Below are positions 33,971 through 42,874 of a stretch of 64,000 nucleotides of DNA, one piece after another (positions within the stretch are counted from its first letter, which is position 1; each line of letters opens with the position of its first letter). The position numbers and the translations under genes are program-made. The notes beneath the pieces were generated by a model. That model was not told where the DNA came from and did no database searches. It saw only the letters and a program-made list of their open reading frames with translations. This stretch comes from Embleya sp040605455 (GTDB taxonomy: Bacteria; Actinomycetota; Actinomycetes; Streptomycetales; Streptomycetaceae), in contig NZ_JBEXCV010000017.1 of the NCBI RefSeq assembly GCF_040605455.1, positions 24,883 through 88,882 of the forward strand, given 5' to 3'.

Positions 33971-34431
33971 ACCCGATTGACGACCAGACGTCGCCCGAGG
34001 CGGACGCGGTACGCGAGGTCAACCTCGCGCTGTGGACGGCCGTCGAGGAGGGCGACATCGACGCCCTCGGCGCGATCTGGGCCGACGGCGCCGACGCGCC
34101 CAGCGTGACGTGCGTGCATCCGGGCTGGCCCGCGCTGCACGGACGCGCGGAGATCCTGCGCTCGTACGCGCTGATCATGGCCAACACCGCGTATGTGCAG
34201 TTCTTCCTGACCGACGTCGAGGTCAAGCTCGCCGGCGAGGTCGCGGTGTTGTCCTGTACGGCGAACATGTTGACCGGGATGGCCGAGGAGGACGGCGGCG
34301 ACGAGGCCGGGTTCGCGGGCGGTCGAGCGGTGGTCACCAACGTCTTCCGGCGCACTCCCTCGGGATGGCGGTTGTGGCTGCACCACGCGTCGCCGGTGAT
34401 GGCGGAGGTCGACGCCGAAGAGGAGATCTGA
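33967..34431 (+). CDS. NTF2/SnoaL-like protein coupled to folP
   Basis: 154 residues starting with ATGA overlap on folP. The alpha+beta cone fold is suggested by EVNLALWTAVEEGDIDALGAIW, VTCVHPGWPALHGRAEILRSY, VAVLSCTANML and an RRTPSGWRLWLHHASPV end, which match the NTF2-like/SnoaL-like family. A polar patch of Asp, His and Trp lines the expected cavity. The overlap with folP and position before folB suggest a part in folate synthesis or protein stability, but no reaction is assigned. Confidence 0.82.
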   Translation: MNPIDDQTSPEADAVREVNLALWTAVEEGDIDALGAIWADGADAPSVTCVHPGWPALHGRAEILRSYALIMANTAYVQFFLTDVEVKLAGEVAVLSCTANMLTGMAEEDGGDEAGFAGGRAVVTNVFRRTPSGWRLWLHHASPVMAEVDAEEEI

Positions 34432-34620
34432 CCGATCCCGACCGCTTCGATGCGTCGTTCGGGTGCCTTCGAGGCACCCGGCCGAGCGAACCTGTCGGGA
34501 TCGCTGGGTACATTCGTACCGCACAGAGGTGGTCCGGCCGTCGGCGCGACCGCCCCTCGACGGGTCGACAACCGACCGGTCGGGGTGCGCAGTGATGGGA
34601 TAGCGCCGAGGAGGCGACTG

Positions 34621-34986
34621 ATGCTGGACCGCGTCTCGCTGCGGGGATTGAAGGCCCGCGGCAACCATGGAGTGTTCGCGAAGGAACGCGAGGAAGGCCA
34701 GACCTTCGTCGTGGACGTCGTGCTCGGGGTGGACACCCGTCCGGCCGCGCGGTCCGACGACCTCACCCTCACGGTGCACTACGGCGAGGTCGCCGAGGAC
34801 GTGGTCGGCGTCGTCCAGGGCGACCCGGTCGATCTGATCGAGACGCTCGCGCAGCGGATCGCCGACGTGTGCCTGGCCCGCCCGCTCGTGCAGGAGGTGG
34901 AAGTGATCGTGCACAAGCCCGACGCCCCGATCACCGTCCCGTTCGACGACGTGACGGTGACCATCGTGCGGGGGCGGGACCGATGA
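34621..34986 (+). CDS. folB: Dihydroneopterin aldolase
   Basis: 121 residues from an ATG with GAGGAGG upstream. The segment LDRVSLRGLKARGNHGVF with the conserved RGxHGV-like motif, VDVVLGVDTRPAA, LTVHYGEVAE and VIVHKPDAPI is standard FolB. It converts dihydroneopterin to hydroxymethyl-dihydropterin plus glycolaldehyde. It overlaps folK by 4 bases. Confidence 0.96.
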   Translation: MLDRVSLRGLKARGNHGVFAKEREEGQTFVVDVVLGVDTRPAARSDDLTLTVHYGEVAEDVVGVVQGDPVDLIETLAQRIADVCLARPLVQEVEVIVHKPDAPITVPFDDVTVTIVRGRDR

Positions 34987-35558
34987 CCGACACGACCCGC
35001 GAACCGGTCCCGGAGCAGCCCGCCGAGACCACCGCCCAGCGTGCGCTGTTGACCTGGAGCCGGGTCGTGCTCGCGCTCGGCAGCAACCTGGGCAACCGCC
35101 TGGAGACCCTTCAGGGCGCCATCGACGAGATCGCCGACACCCCGGGCGTGAGCCTGCTGCGGGTGTCCCCGGTCTACGAGACCGATCCGGTGGGCGGCCC
35201 CGAGCAGGGCAGCTACTTCAACGCGGTGGTCGAGGTGCGCACGCTGCTCACCCCGGATCTGATCCTGGAGCGCGGCAACTCGATCGAGGAGGCGTTCCAA
35301 CGGGTCCGGGTCGAGCGCTGGGGACCGCGCACACTGGACGTGGACGTGATCTGGTTCGAGCACGTGGTGCAGGACGACCCGCATCTGACCCTGCCGCATC
35401 CGCGCGTGCACGAGCGTTCCTTCGTGCTCGCGCCGTGGCACGACATCGACCCCGAGGCGGAGGTACCGGGCCACGGCCGGGTCGCCGACCTGCTCGCGCA
35501 GGTGGGCCTCGACGGGGTGCATCGCCGTGACGACCTGGAGTTGACCGCAGACCGATGA
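34983..35558 (+). CDS. folK: Hydroxymethyl-dihydropterin pyrophosphokinase
   Basis: 191 residues. LALGSNLGNRLETLQGAI and RWGPRTLDVDVIWF (the Mg-binding DxD) are the family signatures, and LPHPRVHERSFVLAPW is intact. The first 25 residues are a disordered extension. It pyrophosphorylates the FolB product for FolP. Overlaps both folB and the DUF3180 gene by 4 bases, so folB-folK-DUF3180 are translationally coupled. Confidence 0.97.
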   Translation: MTDTTREPVPEQPAETTAQRALLTWSRVVLALGSNLGNRLETLQGAIDEIADTPGVSLLRVSPVYETDPVGGPEQGSYFNAVVEVRTLLTPDLILERGNSIEEAFQRVRVERWGPRTLDVDVIWFEHVVQDDPHLTLPHPRVHERSFVLAPWHDIDPEAEVPGHGRVADLLAQVGLDGVHRRDDLELTADR

Positions 35559-36019
35559 AGCCCACGCGCCCGCTCCTCCTGCTCGCCCTCGCGCTGGGGG
35601 CGGGCGGCATCGCGTATGCCGGAATCGACCTGTGGGATTCGCGCGGCACGCCGCCCGTGGTCCCGATCCTGGCTCCGATCGTGCTGCTGTGCCTGGCCGC
35701 GATCGCGCTGGCGATGGCGCTGTCGCTGCGTTCGCGGCTCAAGGCACAGCGCGAGCGGCGGCCGACCGCGCGCCCGGTGGATCCGCTGGTCGCCGCACGG
35801 GCGGTGGTCTTCGCCAAGGCCGGTTCGCTGGTCGGCGCGCTGGTGGTGGGTCTGTACGGCGGCTACGCGCTCTACCTGACCGGCTTCCTGGAGGTCACCG
35901 AGCGCTCGGCCCAGGCCCTGCGCTGCGCCTTCGCCGTGGGCGCGGGCGTGCTGCTGGTCGGCGGATGCCTGTTCCTGGAACGGATACTGCGCGTTCCCGA
36001 GGATCCCGAGGACAAGTGA
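35555..36019 (+). CDS. DUF3180 membrane protein
   Basis: 154 residues with four membrane segments in two pairs: LLLLALALGAGGIAYAGI, VPILAPIVLLCLAAIALAMAL, AGSLVGALVVGLYGGYALYL and CAFAVGAGVLLVGGCLFLE. DPLVAARAVVFAKAGSLVGAL is the conserved DUF3180 core. It is fixed after folK in many actinobacteria, coupled here by ATGA overlap. Function is unknown; a role in folate or pterin transport is only a guess. Confidence 0.92.
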   Translation: MKPTRPLLLLALALGAGGIAYAGIDLWDSRGTPPVVPILAPIVLLCLAAIALAMALSLRSRLKAQRERRPTARPVDPLVAARAVVFAKAGSLVGALVVGLYGGYALYLTGFLEVTERSAQALRCAFAVGAGVLLVGGCLFLERILRVPEDPEDK

Positions 36020-36070
36020 ATCCGGCCGGCCCGGCGGTCGAGGACAAGACCTCGGCCGAAGGCCGGGTCG

Positions 36071-37219
36071 TCACCCCTCGATGGTGTCCAGCACGACCTC
36101 GGCCAACGGGATGTCCAACTCCTCCGCGCCGATGGACCGCCGCAGGGCCTCATGCAGCCGCGCCGGCGTGAGTACGCCCACGAACCGGTCCCCGTCCACG
36201 ACGGCGATCCACCCGGCGTCGTGTTGGAGCATCTCGCCGAACGCCTGCTTGAGCGAAGCGCGCACCGGCACCCATGCCTCCATCCGCCGGGCCCGGTCGC
36301 GCACCGTACCGTCGGCCGGGCGGTCGTTCACCCACCCGTGCAGGTTGCCCTCGTCGTCGAGCACCACAGCCCAGCGCGAACCGGCCGCGCGCAGCTTTGC
36401 GAGCGCCTCCGGCATCGGGTCGTCCAGGTGCACGACCGGCGGCAGTTCGAGGTCGTCGGGGGTGATCTCGGTCACCGACAGGCGCTTGAGACCGCGATCC
36501 GCACCGACGAAGTCGGCGACGTAGTCGGTGGCGGGTGCGCCGAGCACGCTGGAGGGTGTGTCGAACTGCTCGATGTGGCCACCCATCGAGAAGACCGCCA
36601 TCCGGTCGCCGAGCCGGACCGCCTCCTCGATGTCGTGCGTGACGAACAGGATCGTCTTCTTCAACTCGCCCTGGAGCCGCAGGAATTCGGTCTGCAGGTG
36701 CTCGCGCACCACCGGGTCCACCGCGCCGAACGGCTCGTCCATCAGCAGCACGGGCGGGTCCGCGGCGAGTGCGCGGGCCACGCCGACCCGCTGGCGCTGA
36801 CCACCGGAGAGCTGGTGCGGGTAGCGGTCGCCGAGCTTGGCCGGATCCAGGCCGACCAGCTCCAGGAGTTCGACGCCGCGCGCCTGGGCCTTTTTGCGGT
36901 CCCAGCCCAGCAGGCTCGGCACGGTGACGGTGTTCTCCAGCACGGTGCGATGCGGGAACAGGCCGCCGGACTGGATGACGTAGCCCATCCGCCGGCGCAG
37001 CTTGACCGGGTCGGCCCGGGTGATGTCCTCGTCGTCCAGGAAGATCTGCCCGGACGTGGGCTCGATCAGCCGATTGACCATCTTCATCGTGGTGGTCTTG
37101 CCGCAGCCGGAGGGGCCGACCAGGGTGACCAGCTCGCCCGTGGCGACCTCCAGGGACAGTTCCGCGACCGCCTCGGTCCCGTCGGGGTACCGCTTGGTGA
37201 CGCGGTCGAGCCGGATCAT
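36071..37219 (-). CDS. Glycine betaine/choline ABC transporter ATP-binding protein (OpuCA-type)
   Basis: 382 residues. ABC ATPase domain about 1-240: Walker A GPSGCGKT (35-42), signature LSGGQRQR, Walker B VLLMDEP and the H-loop FVTHDIEEA. Two CBS domains follow (about 255-382), as in OpuCA/OpuAA, where they sense ionic strength or bind c-di-AMP. It energises osmoprotectant uptake through the permeases at 37383 and 38126. It is transcribed divergently from them, whereas most opuC loci keep all four genes in one direction. Confidence 0.93.
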   Translation of the reverse strand: MIRLDRVTKRYPDGTEAVAELSLEVATGELVTLVGPSGCGKTTTMKMVNRLIEPTSGQIFLDDEDITRADPVKLRRRMGYVIQSGGLFPHRTVLENTVTVPSLLGWDRKKAQARGVELLELVGLDPAKLGDRYPHQLSGGQRQRVGVARALAADPPVLLMDEPFGAVDPVVREHLQTEFLRLQGELKKTILFVTHDIEEAVRLGDRMAVFSMGGHIEQFDTPSSVLGAPATDYVADFVGADRGLKRLSVTEITPDDLELPPVVHLDDPMPEALAKLRAAGSRWAVVLDDEGNLHGWVNDRPADGTVRDRARRMEAWVPVRASLKQAFGEMLQHDAGWIAVVDGDRFVGVLTPARLHEALRRSIGAEELDIPLAEVVLDTIEG

Positions 37220-37370
37220 GTGGACCCTCCGGGGGCATGGCAGGCAGTCGTGGCAGGTGTCCGGAGACCCGGATGATTCCCGGCCCCCAGGGATGGCAAC
37301 GTACCCGGGCGGTCCCGCTCACACACCGGGTGTGTCCGCCGTCACGGGAATGCTCGTTCGACCGCTGGGG

Positions 37371-37376
37371 TAGGGT
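37371..37376 (+). promoter_or_regulatory. -10 box TAGGGT of leaderless opuC permease transcript
   Basis: TAGGGT, 6 bases, then GTG 37383; no ribosome site is visible. Confidence 0.5.
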
Positions 37377-37382
37377 CCGCCC

Positions 37383-38129
37383 GTGATTGTGGCCTCCGGT
37401 GACTGCCTGAAGCGCAACTCGTGGGTCTGCGGGAAGTACTTCGACGAGTACTCCGGGGAGATCACCACCGCGTTGCGCGAACACATCTACCTGACCGTCG
37501 TCTCGGTGGCGATCGGTCTGCTCGTCGCGTTCCCGATGGCCCTCGCGGCCCGGCGTTGGCGACTGACCGGGAGCGTGCTGCTCGGCTCGACCACGATCCT
37601 GTACACGATTCCCTCACTGGCGATGTTCGCCATCCTGCAGCCGTTCACGGGCCTGACCGAAACGACGGTGATCATCGGCCTGGTGCTGTACTCGCTGACC
37701 ATCCTGGTGCGGAACATGCTGGCCGGTCTGCAATCGGTGCCGCCGGATGTGGTGGAGGCGGCGAAGGGGATGGGCTACGGGCCCGGACGGTTGTTGTTCC
37801 AGGTCGAACTCCCGCTCGCGCTGCCCGCGATCATGGCGGGCGTCCGGGTCGCCACAGTGTCCACCGTCGCGCTCACCACGGTCGGCGCGATCGTCGGCTC
37901 CGGCGGGTTGGGCAACCTGATCTATTCGGGCATCGACACGCTCTTCAAGGCGCAGGTGCTGACCGCGTCGGTGTTGTGCGTCGCGCTGGCGATCGTGGCC
38001 GACCTGCTGTTGCTCGGCGTACAAAGGCTGTTGACCCCGTGGGAGCGGGCCGGCGGACGCAAGCGGCGGCTGCCGTTCGTGTCCGCGCCCTCCGCCGAGG
38101 TCGACGTGCGAGCGGGGGCGGCGGCATGA
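37383..38129 (+). CDS. Glycine betaine ABC transporter permease (OpuCB-type)
   Basis: 248 residues starting at GTG after a leaderless -10 box. There are five to six membrane segments; the EAA loop (VEAAKGMGYGPGRLLFQVELPLALPAIMAG) contacts the ATPase, and TIPSLAMFAILQPFTGL is the OpuCB hallmark. The C-terminus is Arg/Pro-rich. It overlaps the second permease gene by 4 bases. With 38126 it forms the heterodimeric channel. Confidence 0.93.
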   Translation: MIVASGDCLKRNSWVCGKYFDEYSGEITTALREHIYLTVVSVAIGLLVAFPMALAARRWRLTGSVLLGSTTILYTIPSLAMFAILQPFTGLTETTVIIGLVLYSLTILVRNMLAGLQSVPPDVVEAAKGMGYGPGRLLFQVELPLALPAIMAGVRVATVSTVALTTVGAIVGSGGLGNLIYSGIDTLFKAQVLTASVLCVALAIVADLLLLGVQRLLTPWERAGGRKRRLPFVSAPSAEVDVRAGAAA

Positions 38130-38800
38130 ACGTACTCGGCGACGCCTGGGATTGGTTGGCCGACGGCGCGAATTGGAGCGGCGAGAGCGGGGTGTGGAAT
38201 CGGCTCACCGAGCACATCGTGCTCACCGTGGTGTGCGTGCTGATCGCGGTCGCGATCGCGCTGCCGATCGCGCTGTGGCTGGGCCATCTCGGAAAAGGCG
38301 GCGCGGCGGCGATCAACATCTCCAATATCGGGCGCGCGATCCCGACGTTCGCGGTGCTGGTGCTGCTCGGGCTGAGCCCGATCGGTATGGGCGACACCGC
38401 GACGATCATCGCGCTCGTGTTGTTCGCCATCCCACCGGTCCTCACCAACGCGTACGTCGGCATGCGCGGCGTGGACCGGGACGTGGTCGAGGCGTCGCGC
38501 GGAATGGGCATGACGGGCGGCCAGATGTTGTTCCGCGTCGAGCTGCCGCTTGCACTTCCGTTGATCATGACGGGAATTCGAACGTGTGCCGTTCAGGTTG
38601 TTGCCACGGCAACACTCGCGGCACTGGTCGCGGGGGGCGGTCTCGGGCGCATCGTCACGGCCGGTTTCGACCTGCAGGACAACGGTCAAGTGGTGGCGGG
38701 GGCAATCCTGGTGGCCGCGTTGGCTCTGGTGGTGGAAGGCCTGTTCGCGCTCGTGCAGCGGTTCACGGCCCGGAAACCGCGTGGCGGTGTGACCTCGTGA
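38126..38800 (+). CDS. Glycine betaine ABC transporter permease (OpuCD-type)
   Basis: 224 residues. The membrane pattern and EAA loop (VEASRGMGMTGGQMLFRVELPLALPLIM) parallel the first permease; NIGRAIPTFAVLVLL and AIPPVLTNAYVGMRGVD are typical of OpuCD. Coupled to the upstream gene by ATGA overlap and followed 23 bp later by the binding protein. Confidence 0.93.
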   Translation: MNVLGDAWDWLADGANWSGESGVWNRLTEHIVLTVVCVLIAVAIALPIALWLGHLGKGGAAAINISNIGRAIPTFAVLVLLGLSPIGMGDTATIIALVLFAIPPVLTNAYVGMRGVDRDVVEASRGMGMTGGQMLFRVELPLALPLIMTGIRTCAVQVVATATLAALVAGGGLGRIVTAGFDLQDNGQVVAGAILVAALALVVEGLFALVQRFTARKPRGGVTS

Positions 38801-38823
38801 GAACGGAAAGGGCGGTGCATCGC

Positions 38824-39747
38824 ATGCTTATGCGGCGCGGCAAGACGGGCATAACGGTCGGCGTGGCGGCAGGGTTGTCCCTGGTGTTCCTGGTGGGTGC
38901 GACGGGGTGTTCGTCCTCGGACGACGACAAGACGGTGGTCGGCTCGGCCGGATTCACCGAGTCCGAGATCCTGGCGCAGATGTACAAACAGTTGCTCGAC
39001 AAGGGCGGGGTGAAGGCGAGCATCAAGACGGTCAAGAACCGTGAGCTCTACGAACCCGAGCTGGAGAAGGGCAAGATCGCGGTCGCGCCGGAGTACGCGG
39101 CGACGATGGCGGAATTCCTGAACCGAAAGAAGAACGGCCCGGATGCCGCACCGGTCGCCTCGCCGGACGTGACGGCCACGGTCGCCGCGCTGAACACGCT
39201 CGCCGGCCCGGCCGGGCTCAAGTCCGGCACGCCGTCGCAGGCGGTGGACCAGAACGCGTTCGCGGTGACCAAGGATTTCGCCGCGAAGAACAACCTGAAG
39301 ACCCTCTCCGACCTGGGCAGGGCCGGTCTCGAGGTGAAGATCGCGGCGGGTGAGGAGTGCAAGACGCGCCCGTTCTGCGCCCCGGGTCTGGAGAAGGCGT
39401 ACGGCATCAAGGTGAGCGGCGTGGACCCGCTCGGCGTCGGGACCACCGCCGCCAAGCAGGCGGTCAAGGACGGCAAGGACCAACTGGTCCTGACCACGTC
39501 CACCGATGCCACACTCGACCAGTTCGGCCTGGTCGTCCTCGCGGACGACAAGAAGCTGCAGAACGCCGACAACGTGATTCCGGTGGTCAATTCGGGCAAG
39601 GCCGACAAGATCCTGCCGCTGGTCGACAAGCTCGCACCGATCCTCACCACCGAGGACCTGACCGCGCTCAACAAGCAGGTCGACGAGGACCGCAAGAAGC
39701 CGGCCGACGTCGCCAAGGCCTACCTGAAGTCCAAGAACCTGATCTGA
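38824..39747 (+). CDS. Glycine betaine/choline-binding lipoprotein (OpuCC-type)
   Basis: 307 residues from ATG 38824 with AAAGGGCGG upstream. A lipoprotein signal ends in GATGC (Cys29 region). The mature part matches OpuAC/ProX-type binding proteins: VVGSAGFTESEILAQMYKQL, YEPELEKGKIAVAPEYAATM and AAKQAVKDGKDQLVLTTSTD. It captures the osmoprotectant outside the membrane and passes it to the two permeases. Last gene of the plus-strand transporter operon. Confidence 0.94.
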   Translation: MLMRRGKTGITVGVAAGLSLVFLVGATGCSSSDDDKTVVGSAGFTESEILAQMYKQLLDKGGVKASIKTVKNRELYEPELEKGKIAVAPEYAATMAEFLNRKKNGPDAAPVASPDVTATVAALNTLAGPAGLKSGTPSQAVDQNAFAVTKDFAAKNNLKTLSDLGRAGLEVKIAAGEECKTRPFCAPGLEKAYGIKVSGVDPLGVGTTAAKQAVKDGKDQLVLTTSTDATLDQFGLVVLADDKKLQNADNVIPVVNSGKADKILPLVDKLAPILTTEDLTALNKQVDEDRKKPADVAKAYLKSKNLI

Positions 39748-39763
39748 CCCACAAATCGCCGGC

Positions 39764-39780
39764 CCGGGATCGAATCCCGG
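39764..39780 (+). terminator. Weak hairpin after the opuC operon
   Basis: CCGGGA (39764-39769), loop TCGAA, TCCCGG (39775-39780), 17 bases past the stop. The stem is only 6 bp and there is no T-tract. Confidence 0.3.
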
Positions 39781-40013
39781 CAGGGACGGATTCTTTGCGG
39801 CCGACGCGACATTCCGGGTCTGCGGGTCGGTTCAATTCTTCACCCTCCGGGGCAACGCTCGGCGCCGGTCGGGCAGTTCAATAGCCCGGCCGGTGCGCGG
39901 GGCCAAATCGGCCCGGCCGGCGTTTGCGGCCACCCCAGCCAAGTCCTGCCCACGGAAAGCAAAAAACCCGCGCCCACGGCAACCCCTGCACCAAGGCGAA
40001 CGCCGTATCGCGC

Positions 40014-40019
40014 TAACGT
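40014..40019 (+). promoter_or_regulatory. -10 box TAACGT of leaderless transcript
   Basis: TAACGT, 7 bases, then ATG 40027; no ribosome site. Confidence 0.5.
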
Positions 40020-40026
40020 CTGGTGC

Positions 40027-41616
40027 ATGCCACGTGGACGCCATCGCTCGGTCTCGACCGCCACACGCATATCCCTGCTTGCCGCCATATGCGCGCCGGC
40101 GCTCGTCGCCGTCGTTCTGGCGGTCGTCGCGGGAGGTGCGACCACACTTCGACTCGCCGTGCTGCTCGGTGTGTTCTCCGCCGCCGGCGCGATTGCGTGG
40201 GTGGTTCGCGGGAGTACCGCACACCACCGGCGGCAGGCCGAGGAGAGCATCGCCCGGCGTCGGGAGCGGGAGCGCATGGCCGAGGAACTGCGCGCCGCGA
40301 TCGAGCGGGCCGACGGGCACGAACTCGCCGCGGTGCACGCCGGCGAACTGGCCGCGGCACACCTGGTGTCGCGTCCGCAGCGGCTGACCCCGGACCTGTT
40401 CGCGCGCGGCGCGGCGGTGTTGGACCTGCTGGACCGGCGGGCCGGCGAGGCGCGTCCCACGATTTCGTCCATCGTCCCGGCCGTACGCCGGCCGCCTGTG
40501 TCCGCGCCGGACCTGGTTCCGGCCTACGCGGCCTCGGTGTTCGGCCCGGCGGCGCGATCCGCGGCGCGGGGCGGGGCGGAGATTTCCACCGGGACCACGT
40601 CGGCCGAGGCGGCACCGGGTGCGCCGGCTCCTGCCGCCGGCCGCTCCGCTGTGCGAGCCGGGACCGAAACGACCGCCGTGGCGCCGGGCGCCCCGACCTC
40701 CGCTGCCGGCCGCTCGGTCGCACGGTCCGAGAGCGCGTCGACCGCCGTGGCGCCGGGTATCGCGGGTCCCGCCTCGGGGCGCCCGACCACGTCGAGCGGG
40801 GCGGCACCGACCGCCGCTTCGACGCCTGCGGCCGTGCGCTCCGCCGAGCAGGGCGGGTCCGAGGATGCCGGCGAGGCCGGACCGACCGCCGGGGCGCGTC
40901 CCGGCACGCCGATCGCGCCGTCCGCCGAGCTGAGCCGGAGCGTCGCCCTCCCGGCTGTCGGGGCCACCGCCGAGGTCGCGTCCGAAATCGCAGCGCCCGT
41001 CGCTTCCACCGCACCGGCGAAGACTCCCGCAGCCGCCTTCGACGCCCCGGCCGCCGTGCCCGACGCGCCTGCGCAGGCTGCCACCACGCCTGAGCCCGTT
41101 TCCTCGATCCCCGCTCCGGCCGAGGCGACCGCGCTCGGGTTCGAGACCGCCGAAGTCACCCGGATGGTGCGGGACAAGGTGCTGGAGGTGACCCGTCGGG
41201 TGGCCGGTTCCGGGGCCTCCGGGCGGTTCGACTTCTTCGCGCCGCGTGCCGCCCTCGCGGAGCCCGAGGCGACCGGCTTCCTTACCGACGAGCTGTTCGG
41301 CTCGGACGCGCACTACGACGCTCTCGTCGCGGGGCGCCCGCACGGGGACGAGATCGAGCCGGCCCGGGCGACGTCCGTCCCGGACGCGGCGGTGGACGAC
41401 ATCGAGGCCGATCGGCTCGCCGATCCGGTGCGTGCCGAGGGGGCGCCGGCCCGCGGGCCGGCGCCGGTGCACCGCGGGCACGGCGTACGGTTCGCGCCCA
41501 GCGAATCCGACCGGGTCCGTCCGGGTGTGCCGCGGCCCAAGCCGCTGCCGGTGGACCTCACCGCACACGACGACACCGAGGAGATCCCCCGGATCGACAT
41601 CCGCAAGCACGCCTGA
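40027..41616 (+). CDS. Ala/Pro-rich membrane protein of unknown function
   Basis: 529 residues. Two membrane helices near the N-terminus (ISLLAAICAPALVAVVLAVVAGG and LAVLLGVFSAAGAIAWVV, each quoted in part) are followed by a charged coiled coil (EESIARRRERERMAEELRAA, about 70-115). A long low-complexity region of Ala/Pro/Ser/Thr (about 170-380) leads to a conserved-looking acidic end (GFETAEVTRMVRDKVLEVTR; PVDLTAHDDTEEIPRIDIRK). No known domain. The layout suggests an envelope scaffold with a cytoplasmic disordered arm. Neighbour of nuoD as in related genomes. Confidence 0.75.
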   Translation: MPRGRHRSVSTATRISLLAAICAPALVAVVLAVVAGGATTLRLAVLLGVFSAAGAIAWVVRGSTAHHRRQAEESIARRRERERMAEELRAAIERADGHELAAVHAGELAAAHLVSRPQRLTPDLFARGAAVLDLLDRRAGEARPTISSIVPAVRRPPVSAPDLVPAYAASVFGPAARSAARGGAEISTGTTSAEAAPGAPAPAAGRSAVRAGTETTAVAPGAPTSAAGRSVARSESASTAVAPGIAGPASGRPTTSSGAAPTAASTPAAVRSAEQGGSEDAGEAGPTAGARPGTPIAPSAELSRSVALPAVGATAEVASEIAAPVASTAPAKTPAAAFDAPAAVPDAPAQAATTPEPVSSIPAPAEATALGFETAEVTRMVRDKVLEVTRRVAGSGASGRFDFFAPRAALAEPEATGFLTDELFGSDAHYDALVAGRPHGDEIEPARATSVPDAAVDDIEADRLADPVRAEGAPARGPAPVHRGHGVRFAPSESDRVRPGVPRPKPLPVDLTAHDDTEEIPRIDIRKHA

Positions 41617-41652
41617 CCCGGTCGGCGCCTCGCCCGACCGGCGTCCGAGGTG

Positions 41653-42804
41653 TCACTTGTCGATGTCGCCCACGACGAAGAAGAGCGACCCGAGGATCGC
41701 CACCATGTCCGCGATCAGGCACCCCGGCAGCAGTTCGGTCAGCACCTGCACGTTGTTGTAGGACGCCGAGCGCAGCTTGAGTCGCCACGGGGTCTTCTCG
41801 CCCCGGGAGACCAGGTAGTAGCCGTTCAGGCCGAGCGGGTTCTCGGTCCACGCGTAGGTGTGGCCCTCGGGCGCCTTGAGCACCTTCGGCAGTCGCAGAT
41901 TCACCGGACCCTGCGGGAGCTCGTCGAGCCGGTCGCAGCACGCGTCGGCGAGGTCCAGGCTCACGTGCACCTGCTCCAGCAGGCACTCGAACCGGGCCAG
42001 GCAGTCGCCCTCCTCGCGGGTGACCACGCGCAGCACGTCGGCGAGCTCGCCGTAGGCCAGGTACGGCTCGTCCCGACGCAGGTCGAAGTCGACGCCCGAG
42101 GCCCGCGCGATCGGCCCGCTGACCCCGTACGCGGCCACCAGGGCCGGCGTCAGCACCCCCACGCCCCGGGTGCGGGCGCGGAAGATCTCGTTGCCCGAGA
42201 CCAGGTCGTCCAGGCCCGCCAGCCGTGTGCGCACGGTTGCGACGGCGTGCCGAACCCGGCCGGTCCAGCCCGCCGGCAGATCCTCCTTGAGTCCGCCGAC
42301 CCGGTTGAACATGAAGTGCATCCGGCCGCCGGAGATCTCCTCCATCACCGCCTGGATCTCCTCGCGCTCGCGGAACGCGTGGAAGATCGGCGTGATCGCA
42401 CCCAGCTCCAACGGATACGAGCCCAGGAACATCAGATGGTTGAGCACCCGATTCAGCTCGGCGAGCAGGGTCCGCGCCCACACCGCGCGCTGCGGCACCT
42501 CCATGCCCAGCATGCGCTCCACCGCGAGCACCACGCCCAGCTCGTTCGCGAACGCGCTCAACCAGTCGTGCCGGTTCGCGAGCATCACGATCTGTCGGTA
42601 GTCGCGCACTTCGAAGAGCTTCTCCGCGCCGCGGTGCATATAGCCGACGATCGGCTCGGCGGAGATGATCCGCTCGCCGTCGAGCACGAGTCGCAGCCTC
42701 AGCACGCCGTGCGTGGAGGGGTGTTGGGGCCCGATGTTGAGCACCATGTCGGTCGTGTCGAGCTGGTCGGCGCCGATACCCACGCCCAAGGTCCTGGCGG
42801 TCAT
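41653..42804 (-). CDS. nuoD: NADH-quinone oxidoreductase subunit D, orphan copy
   Basis: 383 residues from the ATG at 42804, with CAGGG upstream. NuoD features are complete: DMVLNIGPQHPSTHGVLRL, the GYMHRGAEKLFE quinone-site His region, RLNHDWLS-like NRHDWLSAFANEL, YPLELGAITPIFHAFREREEI and the C-terminal VGDIDK. The 49-kDa subunit lines the quinone cavity with NuoB. No other nuo gene is nearby, so this is a stand-alone second copy like the one known at this position in Streptomyces. Whether it enters complex I is not known. Confidence 0.93.
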   Translation of the reverse strand: MTARTLGVGIGADQLDTTDMVLNIGPQHPSTHGVLRLRLVLDGERIISAEPIVGYMHRGAEKLFEVRDYRQIVMLANRHDWLSAFANELGVVLAVERMLGMEVPQRAVWARTLLAELNRVLNHLMFLGSYPLELGAITPIFHAFREREEIQAVMEEISGGRMHFMFNRVGGLKEDLPAGWTGRVRHAVATVRTRLAGLDDLVSGNEIFRARTRGVGVLTPALVAAYGVSGPIARASGVDFDLRRDEPYLAYGELADVLRVVTREEGDCLARFECLLEQVHVSLDLADACCDRLDELPQGPVNLRLPKVLKAPEGHTYAWTENPLGLNGYYLVSRGEKTPWRLKLRSASYNNVQVLTELLPGCLIADMVAILGSLFFVVGDIDK

Positions 42805-42874
42805 GGACCCTGAGTCTGCCAGTAGTCGTGTGCTCCTTCGCACCCTTGTATGCCCACCTGGGAAGGTTGCCCGT

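Noticed and set aside
39763..39781. tRNA-like T-arm sequence (GGGATCGAATCCC)
   Set aside because: No acceptor, D or anticodon arms around it; a simple hairpin after the opuC operon.
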